Assembly: GCA_963789825.1 (NCBI GenBank)
Contig: CAWBME010000005.1
Coordinates: 186,001 to 250,000 of the forward strand
DNA from: PFL42 sp963789825
Lineage (GTDB): Bacteria > Chloroflexota > Anaerolineae > Anaerolineales > E44-bin32
Direction of reading: 5' to 3'
Length of the DNA stretch: 64,000 nt
Position 1 is the first letter of the stretch. Each line of letters starts with the position of its first letter. Under the pieces are notes generated by a model. It was not told where the DNA came from, made no database searches, and saw only the letters and a program-made list of their open reading frames with translations. Below are positions 1 to 10,222 of this stretch, piece after piece. The position numbers and the translations under genes were made by a program.

Positions 1-589
1 ATCAAGGTCGAGATCGACAAGTCGACCAGCGACTACGACAAGGAAAAGCTGCAGGAGCGCCTGGCGAAGCTCTCGGGCGGCGTGGCGGTTATCCGTGTCG
101 GCGCAGCCACCGAGACCGAGCTCAAGGAAAAGAAGCACCGCGTGGAAGATGCCCTTGTCGGCAACGCGGGCGGCGGTCGAGGAAGGCATCGTACCCGGCG
201 GCGGCGTGGCGCTGATCAATGCCCGCGAAGCGATCAAGGACCTCAAGTTCGAAGATGAGGACGAGACCGTCGGGGTGAACATCGTGCGCAAGTCGCTCGA
301 CGTCCCGATGGCCAAGATCGCCGAGAACGCCGGCCAGGATGGCGCCGTGGTGATCGAGTCCGTTCGCCGAATGCAGGAAGAGAAGAAGAGCAAGAGCATC
401 GGCTACGACGTGATCAAGGGCGAGTACGTCGACATGGTCAAGGTCGGCATCATCGACCCGGCCAAGGTCACCAAGGGTGCCCTGGAGAACGCGGCCTCGA
501 TCGCGGCCATGATCCTCACCACCGAGGCGCTGATCACCGACGTGCCGGAGAAGGACAAGCCGTCTGCCCCGCCGATGCCGGACTACTAG
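1..589 (+). CDS. groL: Chaperonin GroEL, C-terminal part (5' end outside window, one frameshift)
   Basis: This is the end of the 60-kDa chaperonin that folds proteins in the cytoplasm with GroES. The reading frame entering at base 1 gives the apical-domain stretch with KLSGGVAVIRVGAATETE. The frame then shifts near base 158, where one extra base in 'cccttgtcgg' breaks it, and continues with AAVEEGIVPGGGVAL, the conserved equatorial-domain return. The protein ends PSAPPMPDY, without the GGM repeat tail of proteobacterial GroEL; such tails occur in Chloroflexota. The frameshift in an essential gene is most likely a sequence error. Product is certain; only the C-terminal third is visible. Confidence 0.96.
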   Translation, partial: SRSRSTSRPATTTRKSCRSAWRSSRAAWRLSVSAQPPRPSSRKRSTAWKMPLSATRAAVEEGIVPGGGVALINAREAIKDLKFEDEDETVGVNIVRKSLDVPMAKIAENAGQDGAVVIESVRRMQEEKKSKSIGYDVIKGEYVDMVKVGIIDPAKVTKGALENAASIAAMILTTEALITDVPEKDKPSAPPMPDY

Positions 590-942
590 GCCGGCGGCGA
601 GAAGCGAACGATGCTCCCGCTTCGGCGGAGAGCGCAGTGCAAACGGAATCCAGGAGGCCCAGTCCCGGCCCTCCGTTTCCGTCCCGCGGCGAGTCCAGCC
701 GGGTTCATGCGAAGCGTACCCCGGAGCGTTTTCGAAGCCCCTCCGGCACTGCCCTCCAAGTTCTGGCAGGTGGCCCGGGGCGGTGCAGATCGGACCTCGC
801 CGACGGTCGTAAGTCGGCCCTGGGGCTTCGCAGGGCGGACTCACGCAGAGCAGGCTAGAGATCGATGCGCCCCCGGAGAAGGTTCGGTATACTCCGCGGG
901 GCAGGCTGCGATGCCGGGATGCGCAGCTGCGAGGAGCCATCG
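590..942. other. Intergenic region after groEL
   Basis: No convincing gene is seen. Open frames on both strands here have the biased composition of GC-rich noncoding DNA. An imperfect inverted repeat (AAACGGA near 650 and TCCGTTT near 684) could be the groEL terminator but lacks a clear T tract. A TATACT hexamer at 888-893 could be a -10 box for the following PspC gene, with no good -35 box. Confidence 0.4.
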
Positions 943-1148
943 ATGAACCAACCACGACGAGCCCCGCTGCGCCGTTCACGGCGGTCGAGAGTCGGTGCCG
1001 GCGTGTGCGGCGGACTGGGTGAGTTCTTCGGGCTGAGTCGCGTTCTGGTTTCGACTGGCGTTCTTGCTGGCGCTGATCTCCGGTGGCGATTCCCGGTCTG
1101 CTGGCCTACCTGCTCTTCTGGGTGATCGTCCCGGCCGACCGCGGCTGA
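943..1148 (+). CDS. PspC-domain small membrane protein, two frameshifts
   Basis: The start follows a GAGGAG ribosome site. The first frame reads RVGAGVCGGLGEFFG, the PspC family signature. The rest of the domain appears only after two frame changes, near 1045 and 1090: FRLAFLLALISGG and then IPGLLAYLLFWVIVPADRG before the stop. Together these make a normal PspC domain of about 65 residues with one or two membrane segments. PspC proteins are phage-shock/envelope-stress membrane proteins, and this short stand-alone form is of unknown specific role. The two indels may be sequence errors or real decay; both halves being well conserved favours errors. Confidence 0.75.
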
Positions 1149-1155
1149 GGCCGAC

Positions 1156-1330
1156 TCAGCCGAGGGCGTAGACCGCCACGGCTACGCCGGCCACCAGCGC
1201 AACCGCCAGACAGCCCAAGCCGCAGGAGCTTGCCCGTCAGCCGCACCAGGAAGCGCAGCACGATCCAGCCGGCAAGTACCGCCAGGAGCAGGAAGAGGGC
1301 GTTCGTCCACGAGGATTGGATCAGGTCCAT
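1156..1330 (-). CDS. Small hypothetical membrane protein, one frameshift
   Basis: A short gene begins MDLIQSSWTNALFLLLAVLA and has one clear membrane segment followed by a basic stretch (VRLTGKLLRLG). Near 1218 the frame must change to reach a second hydrophobic segment, AVALVAGVAVAVYALG, followed by a stop. The rebuilt protein is about 57 residues with two predicted membrane helices. I do not recognise the family. It lies convergent with the PspC gene and their ends almost touch. Confidence 0.5.
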
Positions 1331-1382
1331 GCCGTCACCTCTCACGGCAGGTGAGGGGGCGGCATGTGTGCGGGGAGGGTGC

Positions 1383-2772
1383 TTAGCCCATCGCCCGCGC
1401 CTCCCATCCCTCAACCGGGCTGCCGGATCGTAGGGTGCAAGTTACAAGATTGGTGCCGAAGCGGTAGGCCAGGTGCCGGTAATCGTCCACCTCGAGCAGG
1501 ACCAGATCGGCGGCCTTCCCGACCTCCAAGCTGCCCACTTGATCGGCCCGGCCAATGGCGGCGGCGGCGTTGATCGTGCAGGCGGCGATCGCCTCGGCCG
1601 GTGTCAGCCGCATGCTGCGGCAGGACAGGGCGATCACGAACTGCATCGAACTCACACCAGGCGGTCCCCGGATTCAGATCGCTGGCCAGCGCCAGCAGGC
1701 CGTCGGCCAGCAGCAGATCGCGCGCCGGTGTGTAGGCGCTCTCGCCCAGCCCGAAGGGGGTGCAGGGCAGGGCGACGCCGATGGTCGATGAGGCGGCAAG
1801 CTGGCGCAGGTGGTCTGGCGGCGTGTGTACGAGGTGGTCGACCGAGACCGCCCCCAGCTCCACCGCCAGGGGTACGCCGCCCAGGCTGACGAACTCATCC
1901 ACGTGGACCTTGAGCGGGAAGCCCAGCTCGGCGGCGGTGGTCAGGATCGCCCGTGTCTGAGCCAGATCGAAGGCGCCGCGCTCGCAGAACACATCGACGA
2001 ACGGCAGCGGGCGACCGCCGGCGTGCTCCCTCCACCAGGCGCGCAGCGCCGGCAGCATCTCCTGCGTGATGACCGCCACATAGCGATCGACCTGCCCGGC
2101 GAACTCCGGCGGAACGGCGTGCGCGGGCAGGAAGGTCGGGACGACGGCCAGCGGGCCGCGATCGTCCAGCTCCAGCATCACCTGCAGCATGCGCAGCTCC
2201 GGCTCCCAGGCCAGGCCGTAGCCGGTCTTGGCCTCGACCGTGGTGGTGCCGTGAGCGGCCATGCGCAGCAGCCGACGGCGGGCGCTGTTCACCAGCGCCT
2301 GAGAGGATGCGGCGCGCGTCTGACGAACCGTCGAGAGAATCCCGCCACCCAACTCGAGGATCTGCATGTAGGTCCTACCTTGCAGGCGTTGTTCAAACTC
2401 CTGGGCCCGGTCTCCCGCCCACACCAGATGGGTGTGGGGGTCGACAAATCCGGGCAGCACAACCTGCCCGGTCGCGTCGATCTCCTGTCGGAAACGAAGC
2501 CTGCGGCGAAGTTCGTCAGTGGGTCCGACAGCCGCAATCCGCCCCCCGCGTACCGCGACTGCGCCCCCCTCGATCAGCCCCAGATCTCCCAGGCGTGAAC
2601 CGCGCTGCGGGCCGCCGGCCAGGGTCAGCAGCTGCGCCGCGGAATGGATCAGCAGATCGACCTCGACGATATCAGGCGTAGGCAGGTCTGCGGGAGGTGG
2701 TTTGTCGGTCGTTGGCACATGCGCCTCGCGATGGAGTGTCGTCTTCCCTGCGACGCCCGGCGGAAGGCGCAA
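1383..2772 (-). CDS. hutI: Imidazolonepropionase HutI, one frameshift near the C terminus
   Basis: Hydrolyses imidazolone-5-propionate to N-formimino-L-glutamate, the third step of histidine degradation, in the cytoplasm. The amidohydrolase fold is clear: the metal motif PGFVDPHTHLVWAGDR, then GTTTVEAKTGYGL, KVHVDEF and SVDHLVHT, with SDLNPGT near the active-site Asp. At about 1648 an extra T turns CESMQF into CEFDAV. The true C terminus (RLTPAEAIAACTINAAAAIG, VGKAADLVLLEVDDYRHLAY) continues in another frame to the stop at 1383. The start is uncertain: family length fits initiation near HVPTTDKPPP rather than the first Met. It sits with hutU in a mixed minus-strand cluster. Confidence 0.93.
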
Positions 2773-2836
2773 GGCGGCTGCGGGAGCGATTGGCTGCTGG
2801 GGGTGGCAGGCGGTAGTCTGCTCGCCCGTGGCGATT

Positions 2837-4033
2837 CTACTCGCGCACGTAGAGGACCAGCAGCAGCAGCGCCAGCAGGTTCAGTCCGGCGGCCGCCAGG
2901 CCGTTTGTAGCGAAGCCGCGGGCGAAGAGCGCTGGTCCGAGCAGCGCCCCCAGCGCCCGCCCGAGGGCGTGGGCGGAGATGTTGCTGGCCATCACCGTGG
3001 CCCGGGCAGCAGGCACCAGTTCGGTCATCAGTGGGATGGCGCTGACCAGCGTGAACTCGAAGGTGACGTAGAACAGGAACAAGCCCACCCCTGCTCCGGC
3101 GAGCGTCCGTCCCAGTATCGGCAGCAAGACTGCCGCGACGGAGTTCAGCAGGATCCCCACCGTCACCGAGCGGACCTTCCCCAGACGGTCGGTGATCCCG
3201 GCGACCAGCCCCTCGCCCAGCAGCTCGGCAGCGCCGATGACCATCGAGGCTGCCCCCAACGCGACGACCTGCAGGGCAAAGGCCTGCTCGAGCCAGGCGC
3301 CGAAGACGATGTTGACCACTTCATTGGCGGTGACGATCAGCAGGCCGACAGCCAGTGCGGCCATGGCGATGCGATGCTGGGCAACGATCCGCAAGCCGTC
3401 GGATAGGCGCATGCGGGCCGCCATCTCGCGACGATCGGCCGGAAGGACAAGGTAGAGCACCAGGGCTGCTGCGAACGCCAGTGCAGCGATCCAGGGGAAC
3501 GCCGCCGACCAGCCCGAAGCGGCAATGACCAGTCCGACGAGTGGCAACCCGATCAACGAGGCCAGCGACCAGCCAAGCTCGGTGACGGCGATGGCCAAAC
3601 CGCGCCGGGCGTACTGCACCAGGTCTCCGAGGTACGCCTGCATGGAAGAGTCAAACAGGATCTTGGCGATGGACCCGAGGGCAAGCGCCAAAGCGAACAC
3701 CCAGTAGATCGGGAATGGCCGCACGAGGGCGAACCCGAGGCCGAGAATCAGCAGGGCGGTGACCATCGCTCGGCGCCGGCCGAGCCGGTCGCCGGCGGAG
3801 CCAATCGCCGGTCCGAACAAGCCCAGCATCGAGCGGGCGCTGACCGCCAACGCCGCGGCCTGCAGGTCGACGCCGAGGCCGCGAGCGATGACTGGCAGGA
3901 AAGGGTACACCAGCCGGTGGCCGGTGAAGACCACGGTGCGTACGGCGGCAAACAGGATCAGTTGGTAGCGCAGGCGCAGGCGTGCCTTGCGAGCGGCCGG
4001 CTCAGGCACGGACGGCCCGCAGCCAACGCGCAA
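2837..4033 (-). CDS. Major facilitator superfamily transporter
   Basis: A 12-helix permease of about 390 residues, the normal MFS length. The loop 2-3 motif GDRLGRRRAM (around residues 80-90) and the second-half equivalent GITDRLGKVRSV are visible. Substrate is unknown. It lies between hutI and hutU, so a histidine, urocanate or drug substrate is possible but not shown. Its first codons overlap the end of the upstream membrane-protein gene by about 30 bases, so the true start may be one of the slightly later codons, before RLRYQLILFAAVR. Confidence 0.85.
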   Translation of the reverse strand: MRVGCGPSVPEPAARKARLRLRYQLILFAAVRTVVFTGHRLVYPFLPVIARGLGVDLQAAALAVSARSMLGLFGPAIGSAGDRLGRRRAMVTALLILGLGFALVRPFPIYWVFALALALGSIAKILFDSSMQAYLGDLVQYARRGLAIAVTELGWSLASLIGLPLVGLVIAASGWSAAFPWIAALAFAAALVLYLVLPADRREMAARMRLSDGLRIVAQHRIAMAALAVGLLIVTANEVVNIVFGAWLEQAFALQVVALGAASMVIGAAELLGEGLVAGITDRLGKVRSVTVGILLNSVAAVLLPILGRTLAGAGVGLFLFYVTFEFTLVSAIPLMTELVPAARATVMASNISAHALGRALGALLGPALFARGFATNGLAAAGLNLLALLLLVLYVRE

Positions 4034-4601
4034 GCTGCCATTCCGCGATCAGCGTCACCGCGAGGAGTGCCAGGAAGAAGCCCTGGATGGCGGCTGAGCC
4101 GGAGGCGGCGATCGGCGAGGGAGGATGCATCACTTGTTGTGCGCCGGCCAGCGCCAGCGTCAGCGCGGCGAAGAAGAGCAGATTGCCGGCGCTGGTCCAG
4201 CTGGGCTTGTCAAGCAGCTTCCAGCCGATCTGCAGGCCGACCCCGACCAGGGCGAAGTCCAGCCCGATGCGCCAGCGCGGCTCCTGGAGGAACAAGCCGT
4301 TCCAGTTCATCTGCATGGTGAGTACGCTGATCGGCAGGTAGGTGACCCAGAAGGCCATGCCGGCCAGGCCCAAGGCGCGCGACCTATCGTGCCAGGCCGC
4401 GCGGCGAGTCACGAGTCCGGCTGCGCCGCAGGCGGCCGCCGCGCCCAGGCCGAGCAGGGCAGCCCAGACCCATGCGCCGTGCAGGTAGACCAGCCGGACG
4501 TTGGCGCCCAGCGAACGCTCGCCAGGGCCGAGGCTGGCAATGACCAGCGCAACCGCTAGCAACGCTGCGGCAAGCACAAGCGGATGGACGCGGCGGAGCA
4601 T
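4002..4601 (-). CDS. Polytopic membrane protein, distantly CcmC/CcsA-like
   Basis: I start this gene at MLRRVHPLVLAAALLA because the upstream extension is non-membrane, arginine-rich sequence that runs through a hairpin terminator. The 199-residue product has about six hydrophobic segments. The stretch NVRLVYLHGAWVWAALL recalls the conserved region of CcmC/CcsA haem-handling proteins, but the WWD tryptophan motif is not obvious, so I regard the link as weak. Function is otherwise unknown. It overlaps the start of the MFS gene, suggesting translational coupling. Confidence 0.6.
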   Translation of the reverse strand: MLRRVHPLVLAAALLAVALVIASLGPGERSLGANVRLVYLHGAWVWAALLGLGAAAACGAAGLVTRRAAWHDRSRALGLAGMAFWVTYLPISVLTMQMNWNGLFLQEPRWRIGLDFALVGVGLQIGWKLLDKPSWTSAGNLLFFAALTLALAGAQQVMHPPSPIAASGSAAIQGFFLALLAVTLIAEWQLARWLRAVRA

Positions 4602-4628
4602 GCGGCGATTGTATCCGAGGAAGGACAA

Positions 4629-4686
4629 ACCACCTGACAGATCCTTTGAGGGACCTGTCCGGTGGTGTGTTGGGCCTACGGCCCAA
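4629..4686 (-). terminator. Hairpins at and after the lipoprotein stop codon
   Basis: Reading the minus strand, a first hairpin (TTGGGCC/GGCCCAA) covers the stop codon of the lipoprotein gene. A second longer stem (ACCACC...GGTGGT with inner GACAG/CTGTC pairing) is followed by the T-rich run TTTGTCCTTCC. This resembles an intrinsic terminator separating the lipoprotein from the downstream genes. Confidence 0.6.
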
Positions 4687-5449
4687 CCACGTCCGGAGTG
4701 AAGACGAGCTTCCAGGACTTGAAGTAGGCGAACTGACCGGTGTCGTCGGGATCGTCCCACTCGGTGACCGTGTGTCCCCCCTGTTGGATGGCGAAAGTGG
4801 CGAGGGTCTGCGAAAGGGGATAGGCCAGCCCGTAGTCAACCGCGGGGGCGCCAGGGCAGTTCATCTTGCCGGACAGCCCTTCGTCATCGGCGTACTCGGA
4901 TAGCGTGAGCTTGACCCGGCCGTCCTTGCACTGGCCGGTGATCTCCAGGGCTGCCCGGCCATCACCGGCGATCTGGCACACAAGCTCTTCGCCCGTCAGG
5001 AAACCCTCGTAATGGTAGGAGAAGTTGCACGGCTCGGCTGTCACTTTGGACCCGGCGATGGTGAGCAGGCACCAGGAGCCCGGGTTGGTGGTCGCGTTTA
5101 CCGAGTACACGTCCGTCTCTCGATTCGGGCTGTCGTTGAAGTTGTGCGCCATCTCCAGCTTGACGGGGACGGGTCCCTTCGGGCAGGCGATCAGCACCGG
5201 GCCTATGCCGTCGTCGACGGATGCCTCGCCCTCGCCGCCCTCTTCGCCCTCTTCGCCCTCAGCGCCCTGATCGCTCCCCTCACCTTCCGACGCCTAGTCC
5301 TCGCCGGCTGAGGTGTCGCCGCCGCCCTCCAACTGCTGCTCGACCTGCGTGGGCGTTCGCTGGCCGCTGGCGCACGCTGCGACGGTCAGCGCCAGCACAA
5401 TCAAGATTGCTGTCCACATCCCATCCCGACACAGCCTGCGTGGATCCAT
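4676..5449 (-). CDS. Secreted lipoprotein with an in-frame TAG at about codon 52
   Basis: The gene starts after a GGGAGG ribosome site with MDPRRLCRDGMWTAILIVLA and a lipobox-like LTVAACASG, so the product should be exported and lipid-anchored. After about 51 codons a TAG (5294-5296) interrupts the frame. The same frame continues without any indel through a Gly/Glu-rich linker into a folded, cysteine-containing domain of about 170 residues (CPKGPVPVKLEMAHNF ... FKSWKLVFTPDVVGP). A single base change of GAG to TAG would explain it. I do not recognise the folded domain. The TAG may be a sequence error, a true nonsense mutation, or a readthrough site. Confidence 0.65.
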
Positions 5450-5470
5450 TCTGCTCCCTCCCTTTCCCCT

Positions 5471-5488
5471 GCTAGCCCGCAACGCGGG

Positions 5489-5493
<5 letters not shown>
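5471..5493. terminator. Perfect inverted repeat over the hutU stop codon
   Basis: GCTAGCCCGC and GCGGGCTAGC flank a three-base loop and include the hutU stop codon. There is no T tract after it on the minus strand, so it may stabilise the mRNA 3' end or weaken read-through rather than terminate fully. Confidence 0.45.
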
Positions 5494-7162
<1,669 letters not shown>

Positions 7163-7240
7163 GCGGATCTCCTTCTGTGGACGGTGAGTCGGGGCCGGCC
7201 CGGGTGGGGCGCCGCGCAGCGCGCCGGCCGACGGGAAGGA

Positions 7241-7762
7241 TCAGGCGGGGCGCCAGCGATCGACATGCACGATGTTCTCAAGAACCTTCCGCCCTCCGGA
7301 GCGCGGCGGTGCTTGCAGCACCCCGGCGTCGGCCGGGTATCCGAAGGAAATCGCCACGTGGCATACCATCTCGCCGGGGAAACCGAGCAGGGCGCGCGCC
7401 GCATCCAGCTCGTAGATCGTGGCCAGGCAGGAGCCGATCCCAAGGTCCCAGGCGGCAAGCTGCATGTAGGCCGCCGCTTGGCCGGTGTCGAACAGGATCG
7501 ACCAGCGCTGACCAGGATCCGGAGTCACCAGGGCCACGCCCAGGGAGGCGCCAGCCAGGTGGTTGGCATACGTGCCCAGTTTCGCCAGGCGTTCGAGGGT
7601 CGGCCGATCCTGGATGGCGATGAACTGCCAGGGCTGCGTGTTCTTCGAAGATTGGGCGCGGCGTCCTGCGTTCAGGATCTGGCTGACCAGCTCGACGGGC
7701 AACGGGGTAGGGGCGAATTCGCGCACGGCGCGCTTGGTGCGGATAGCGGCGGATACCTCCAT
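7241..7762 (-). CDS. Nitroreductase-family FMN oxidoreductase
   Basis: A 173-residue protein of the NADH/flavin nitroreductase fold. The N-terminal basic FMN-phosphate contact TKRAVREFAPTPLP, the NTQPW loop (about residue 42) and the late Gly-rich segment GSCLATIYELDAA are typical. These enzymes reduce nitro compounds, quinones or enoates, or act in flavin/cofactor turnover; the substrate cannot be read from sequence. It lies about 80 bases upstream of hutU on the same strand and may be co-transcribed. Confidence 0.85.
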   Translation of the reverse strand: MEVSAAIRTKRAVREFAPTPLPVELVSQILNAGRRAQSSKNTQPWQFIAIQDRPTLERLAKLGTYANHLAGASLGVALVTPDPGQRWSILFDTGQAAAYMQLAAWDLGIGSCLATIYELDAARALLGFPGEMVCHVAISFGYPADAGVLQAPPRSGGRKVLENIVHVDRWRPA

Positions 7763-7906
7763 GGCTGGACCCTCCGCCGAAGATTATAGGCCGCCGCCGG
7801 ACGGTGTTCAAGCGCAGCTCGTCTGGCCGGGGTTGCGGGTCGGGTTCCGCTCGAGCTGGGGGAAGGACCCTTGTCGGCGGCCCGCAGGCCGGACAAGGTC
7901 AGCCGG

Positions 7907-8164
7907 CTACTCGAGGGCGCGACGAGGAGGTTCTGGCAGCGGGAGCAGATGGACCAGGCGGGTGTCGTAGCCCTCGATGCGCCCGTTCAGCTTGAGGTGA
8001 TCCAGCTCGCTGTCGGCAACCGGCCGGTCATAGTCGCTCTCGCTCACTTGCAGGAAGTCACCGCTGGCGACATCCTGCACGCGGCCGTCTCCCCAATCGA
8101 TGACGACCTCGCCGGACCTGAGCACGTAGACCCATGAGCGGGCGACCGGGACACCGGCAGGCAT
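7907..8164 (-). CDS. Hypothetical protein (85 aa)
   Basis: A short protein with WVYVLRSGEVVIDWGDGRVQDV followed by an acidic region. The pattern of short beta strands suggests a small beta-barrel, but I do not recognise the family. No signal peptide or membrane segment is visible. It lies about 100 bases downstream of the Rrf2 regulator on the same strand, so it may be in that operon. Confidence 0.5.
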   Translation of the reverse strand: MPAGVPVARSWVYVLRSGEVVIDWGDGRVQDVASGDFLQVSESDYDRPVADSELDHLKLNGRIEGYDTRLVHLLPLPEPPRRALE

Positions 8165-8266
8165 GTGGATCAGACTCCCTTGACGGCTAGTCTGCGGTCG
8201 GGCAGAGAATCGGGCAATCCCCTGAAGGTTGGGGGGGTGAGGTCCGGCGGGGAGGCTGGCTCGGGC

Positions 8267-8671
8267 TTAATGGCCGTTGGTCAGGCTGCCAAAACTGGTC
8301 TGCTGCAGGCGGGCGACCAGGTCGGCCTGGGCCTGACACCACACGGAGTGCACCGGGCAGTCCTTGCCAAAGGCGCAGGCCGAGCGGTCGGGCACGCACT
8401 CATTGAGCGTGATCGGGCCATCGATGGCCTCGATCACCTCGAGCAGGCTGATCTCGCCCGGGGCGCGTGCCAGGGCGACGCCACCGCGCGCGCCGCGCGA
8501 AGTAGCCAACACGCCGGCCACCGACAGCTGGGAGACGATCTTCGCCAGGAACGAAGGAGGGATCTTCATCTCCCCGGCGATCTTGCTGGTCGGTGCCCGG
8601 CCATCGCCGTTGATCTCCGCCAGATAGAGCACTGCCCGCACGGCGTAGTCGGCTTGGCGCGTGATCTGCAT
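8267..8671 (-). CDS. Rrf2-family transcriptional regulator with Fe-S cysteines
   Basis: I start at MQITRQADYAVRAVLYLAE, the canonical Rrf2 N terminus, which follows a clear AGGAGG site; the longer upstream frame is not conserved. The winged helix spans residues 1-70. Cys92, Cys99 and Cys105 (ECVPDRSACAFGKDC) match the three-cysteine cluster motif of IscR/NsrR/RsrR-type proteins, and Cys112 is an extra candidate. It should sense Fe-S status, NO or redox state and repress targets. An inverted repeat lies in its own leader, suggesting autoregulation. Confidence 0.9.
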   Translation of the reverse strand: MQITRQADYAVRAVLYLAEINGDGRAPTSKIAGEMKIPPSFLAKIVSQLSVAGVLATSRGARGGVALARAPGEISLLEVIEAIDGPITLNECVPDRSACAFGKDCPVHSVWCQAQADLVARLQQTSFGSLTNGH

Positions 8672-8710
8672 CGGTCCTCCTGACCGGGTCCAAAACAAGC
8701 CCATAAGGAC

Positions 8711-8725
8711 AAGACTTATCGTCTT
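8711..8725. promoter_or_regulatory. Candidate Rrf2 operator
   Basis: AAGAC-N5-GTCTT lies between the proposed rrf2 transcription start and its start codon, where a bound repressor would block transcription. Assignment to Rrf2 is positional inference. Confidence 0.35.
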
Positions 8726-8734
8726 CATCAGGGA

Positions 8735-8763
8735 GTGTAAGCGTTCGCCCCGGCCAGGGGCAA
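8735..8763 (-). promoter_or_regulatory. Candidate sigma-70 promoter for the rrf2 gene
   Basis: On the minus strand TTGCCC and TTACAC are separated by exactly 17 bases, with transcription expected to begin about 55-60 bases before the rrf2 start codon. Confidence 0.5.
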
Positions 8764-8838
8764 GTGCAGACTGTCATTCCGGGCGCATGACGAATTACGA
8801 CCTAGCGAGTCCATGTAACCGGCCGCCGACAGCCCGCA

Positions 8839-8847
8839 TGGTATGAT
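8839..8847 (+). promoter_or_regulatory. Extended -10 promoter upstream of ugd
   Basis: TGGTATGAT fits an extended -10 element (TGn plus TATGAT). No good -35 box is seen, which is normal for this class. It would give a leader of about 30 bases ending in AAGGAGG before the GTG start. Confidence 0.5.
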
Positions 8848-8884
8848 TCGCCACTATCCATCGATCGGGCATCAAGGAGGCGTT

Positions 8885-10222
8885 GTGAAGAAGATCTGCG
8901 TCATCGGTGTAGGCTACGTCGGCCTGGTCACCGGCGCCTGCTTCGCCGATCTGGGCAACCAGGTGGCGGCGCTGGACATCGACGAGGAGCGGATCGCCGG
9001 GCTCAGGAAAGGTCTGATGCCGATCTACGAACCCGGGCTCGAGGAATTGGTGGCGCGCAACGCTCGTTCCGGCCGCCTGGTGTTCACCACCTCCTACCCA
9101 GACGCTCTGCGCGAAGCGGAGTACGTCTTCATCGCCGTCGGGACGCCCGAAGGGGTCGACGGGGAGGCGGACCTGAAGCACGTGCGGGCGGTGGCGGAGG
9201 CGGTCGCCCGCCAGATGACCCGCCCGCTGGTCGTGGTCAACAAGTCCACCGTGCCCGTCGGCACGGGCGACTGGGTGGCGGACATCATTCGCGGCCACCA
9301 GCCCAAGCCCATCCCGTTCTCGGTGGTCTCGTGCCCGGAGTTCCTGCGCGAGGGTTCCGCCATCGGCGACTTCATGAATCCGGCGCGCACGGTGCTCGGT
9401 TCCCTCGACCGGGAGGCGGCGGAGAAGGTGGCGCAGCTGCACTTGCCGCTGCGGGCGCCGATTGTGATCACCGATCTGCGTACGGCCGAGATGATCAAGT
9501 ACGCCTCCAACGCCTTCCTGGCGACCAAGATCTCCTTCATCAACGAGATCGCCAACATCTGCGAAGCGCTGGGGGCCGATGTCAAGGAAGTCGCCTCCGG
9601 CATGGGCTACGACCCGCGCATCGGCCGGCATTTCCTCGACGCCGGCCTGGGCTACGGCGGTTCGTGCTTCCCCAAGGACGTCAAGGCGCTGGCCTACATG
9701 GCGGCTGAGAAGGGCCGGCACCCGCAGTTGCTGCAGGCGGTGATGGACATCAACGCCGACAGCCGGCGCCAGATCGTGCGCAAGGTCGGCGACCTGCTGG
9801 GCGACCTGCAGGGCAAGGTGGTGGGGCTGCTCGGCCTGACGTTCAAGCCCAACACGGACGACCTGCGCGAGGCCCCGGCGCTCGAGGTCGCTCAGCGGCT
9901 GATCACGGAGGGCGCCACGGTGCGCGCCTACGATCCGGTTGGCATGCCCCGCGCCGGCGCGCTGCTCCCGGCGGTGCAGATGACGAGCGACCCCTACGAG
10001 ATGGCGAAAGGGGCCGACGCCCTGGTGGTCTGCACCGAGTGGAACGAGTTCAAGAACCTCGACCTGGAGCGCGTGCGCGATTTGATGCGCCTGCCGGTGA
10101 TCGTCGATGGGCGCAATATCTACGACCCGGAGTGGATGCGCGCTCTGGGCTTTCGCTACCTGGGCATCGGCCGCGGCCTCGGCGCCGATGGCCAGGCCGT
10201 GGCACTGGACGGCCAGGATTGA
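8885..10222 (+). CDS. ugd: UDP-glucose/GDP-mannose 6-dehydrogenase family protein
   Basis: Oxidises a UDP- or GDP-sugar to the uronic acid using two NAD, supplying surface polysaccharide precursors. I chose the GTG after AAGGAGG because the conserved N terminus KKICVIGVGYVGLVTGACFAD begins there. The NAD loop GVGYVGL, NKSTVPVGT, the SCPEFLREGSAIGDF region, the catalytic cysteine in GYGGSCFPKDVKAL (about residue 260) and the third domain GLTFKPNTDDLREAPAL are all present. UDP-glucose is the likelier substrate, but specificity is not certain. It is the first gene of a chain whose stop and start codons overlap. Confidence 0.93.
   Translation: MKKICVIGVGYVGLVTGACFADLGNQVAALDIDEERIAGLRKGLMPIYEPGLEELVARNARSGRLVFTTSYPDALREAEYVFIAVGTPEGVDGEADLKHVRAVAEAVARQMTRPLVVVNKSTVPVGTGDWVADIIRGHQPKPIPFSVVSCPEFLREGSAIGDFMNPARTVLGSLDREAAEKVAQLHLPLRAPIVITDLRTAEMIKYASNAFLATKISFINEIANICEALGADVKEVASGMGYDPRIGRHFLDAGLGYGGSCFPKDVKALAYMAAEKGRHPQLLQAVMDINADSRRQIVRKVGDLLGDLQGKVVGLLGLTFKPNTDDLREAPALEVAQRLITEGATVRAYDPVGMPRAGALLPAVQMTSDPYEMAKGADALVVCTEWNEFKNLDLERVRDLMRLPVIVDGRNIYDPEWMRALGFRYLGIGRGLGADGQAVALDGQD

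Noticed and set aside
5294..5296. TAG decoded as pyrrolysine
   Set aside because: No pyl genes or methylamine methyltransferase context in the window. The codon lies in a low-complexity linker where a simple GAG to TAG change is likelier.
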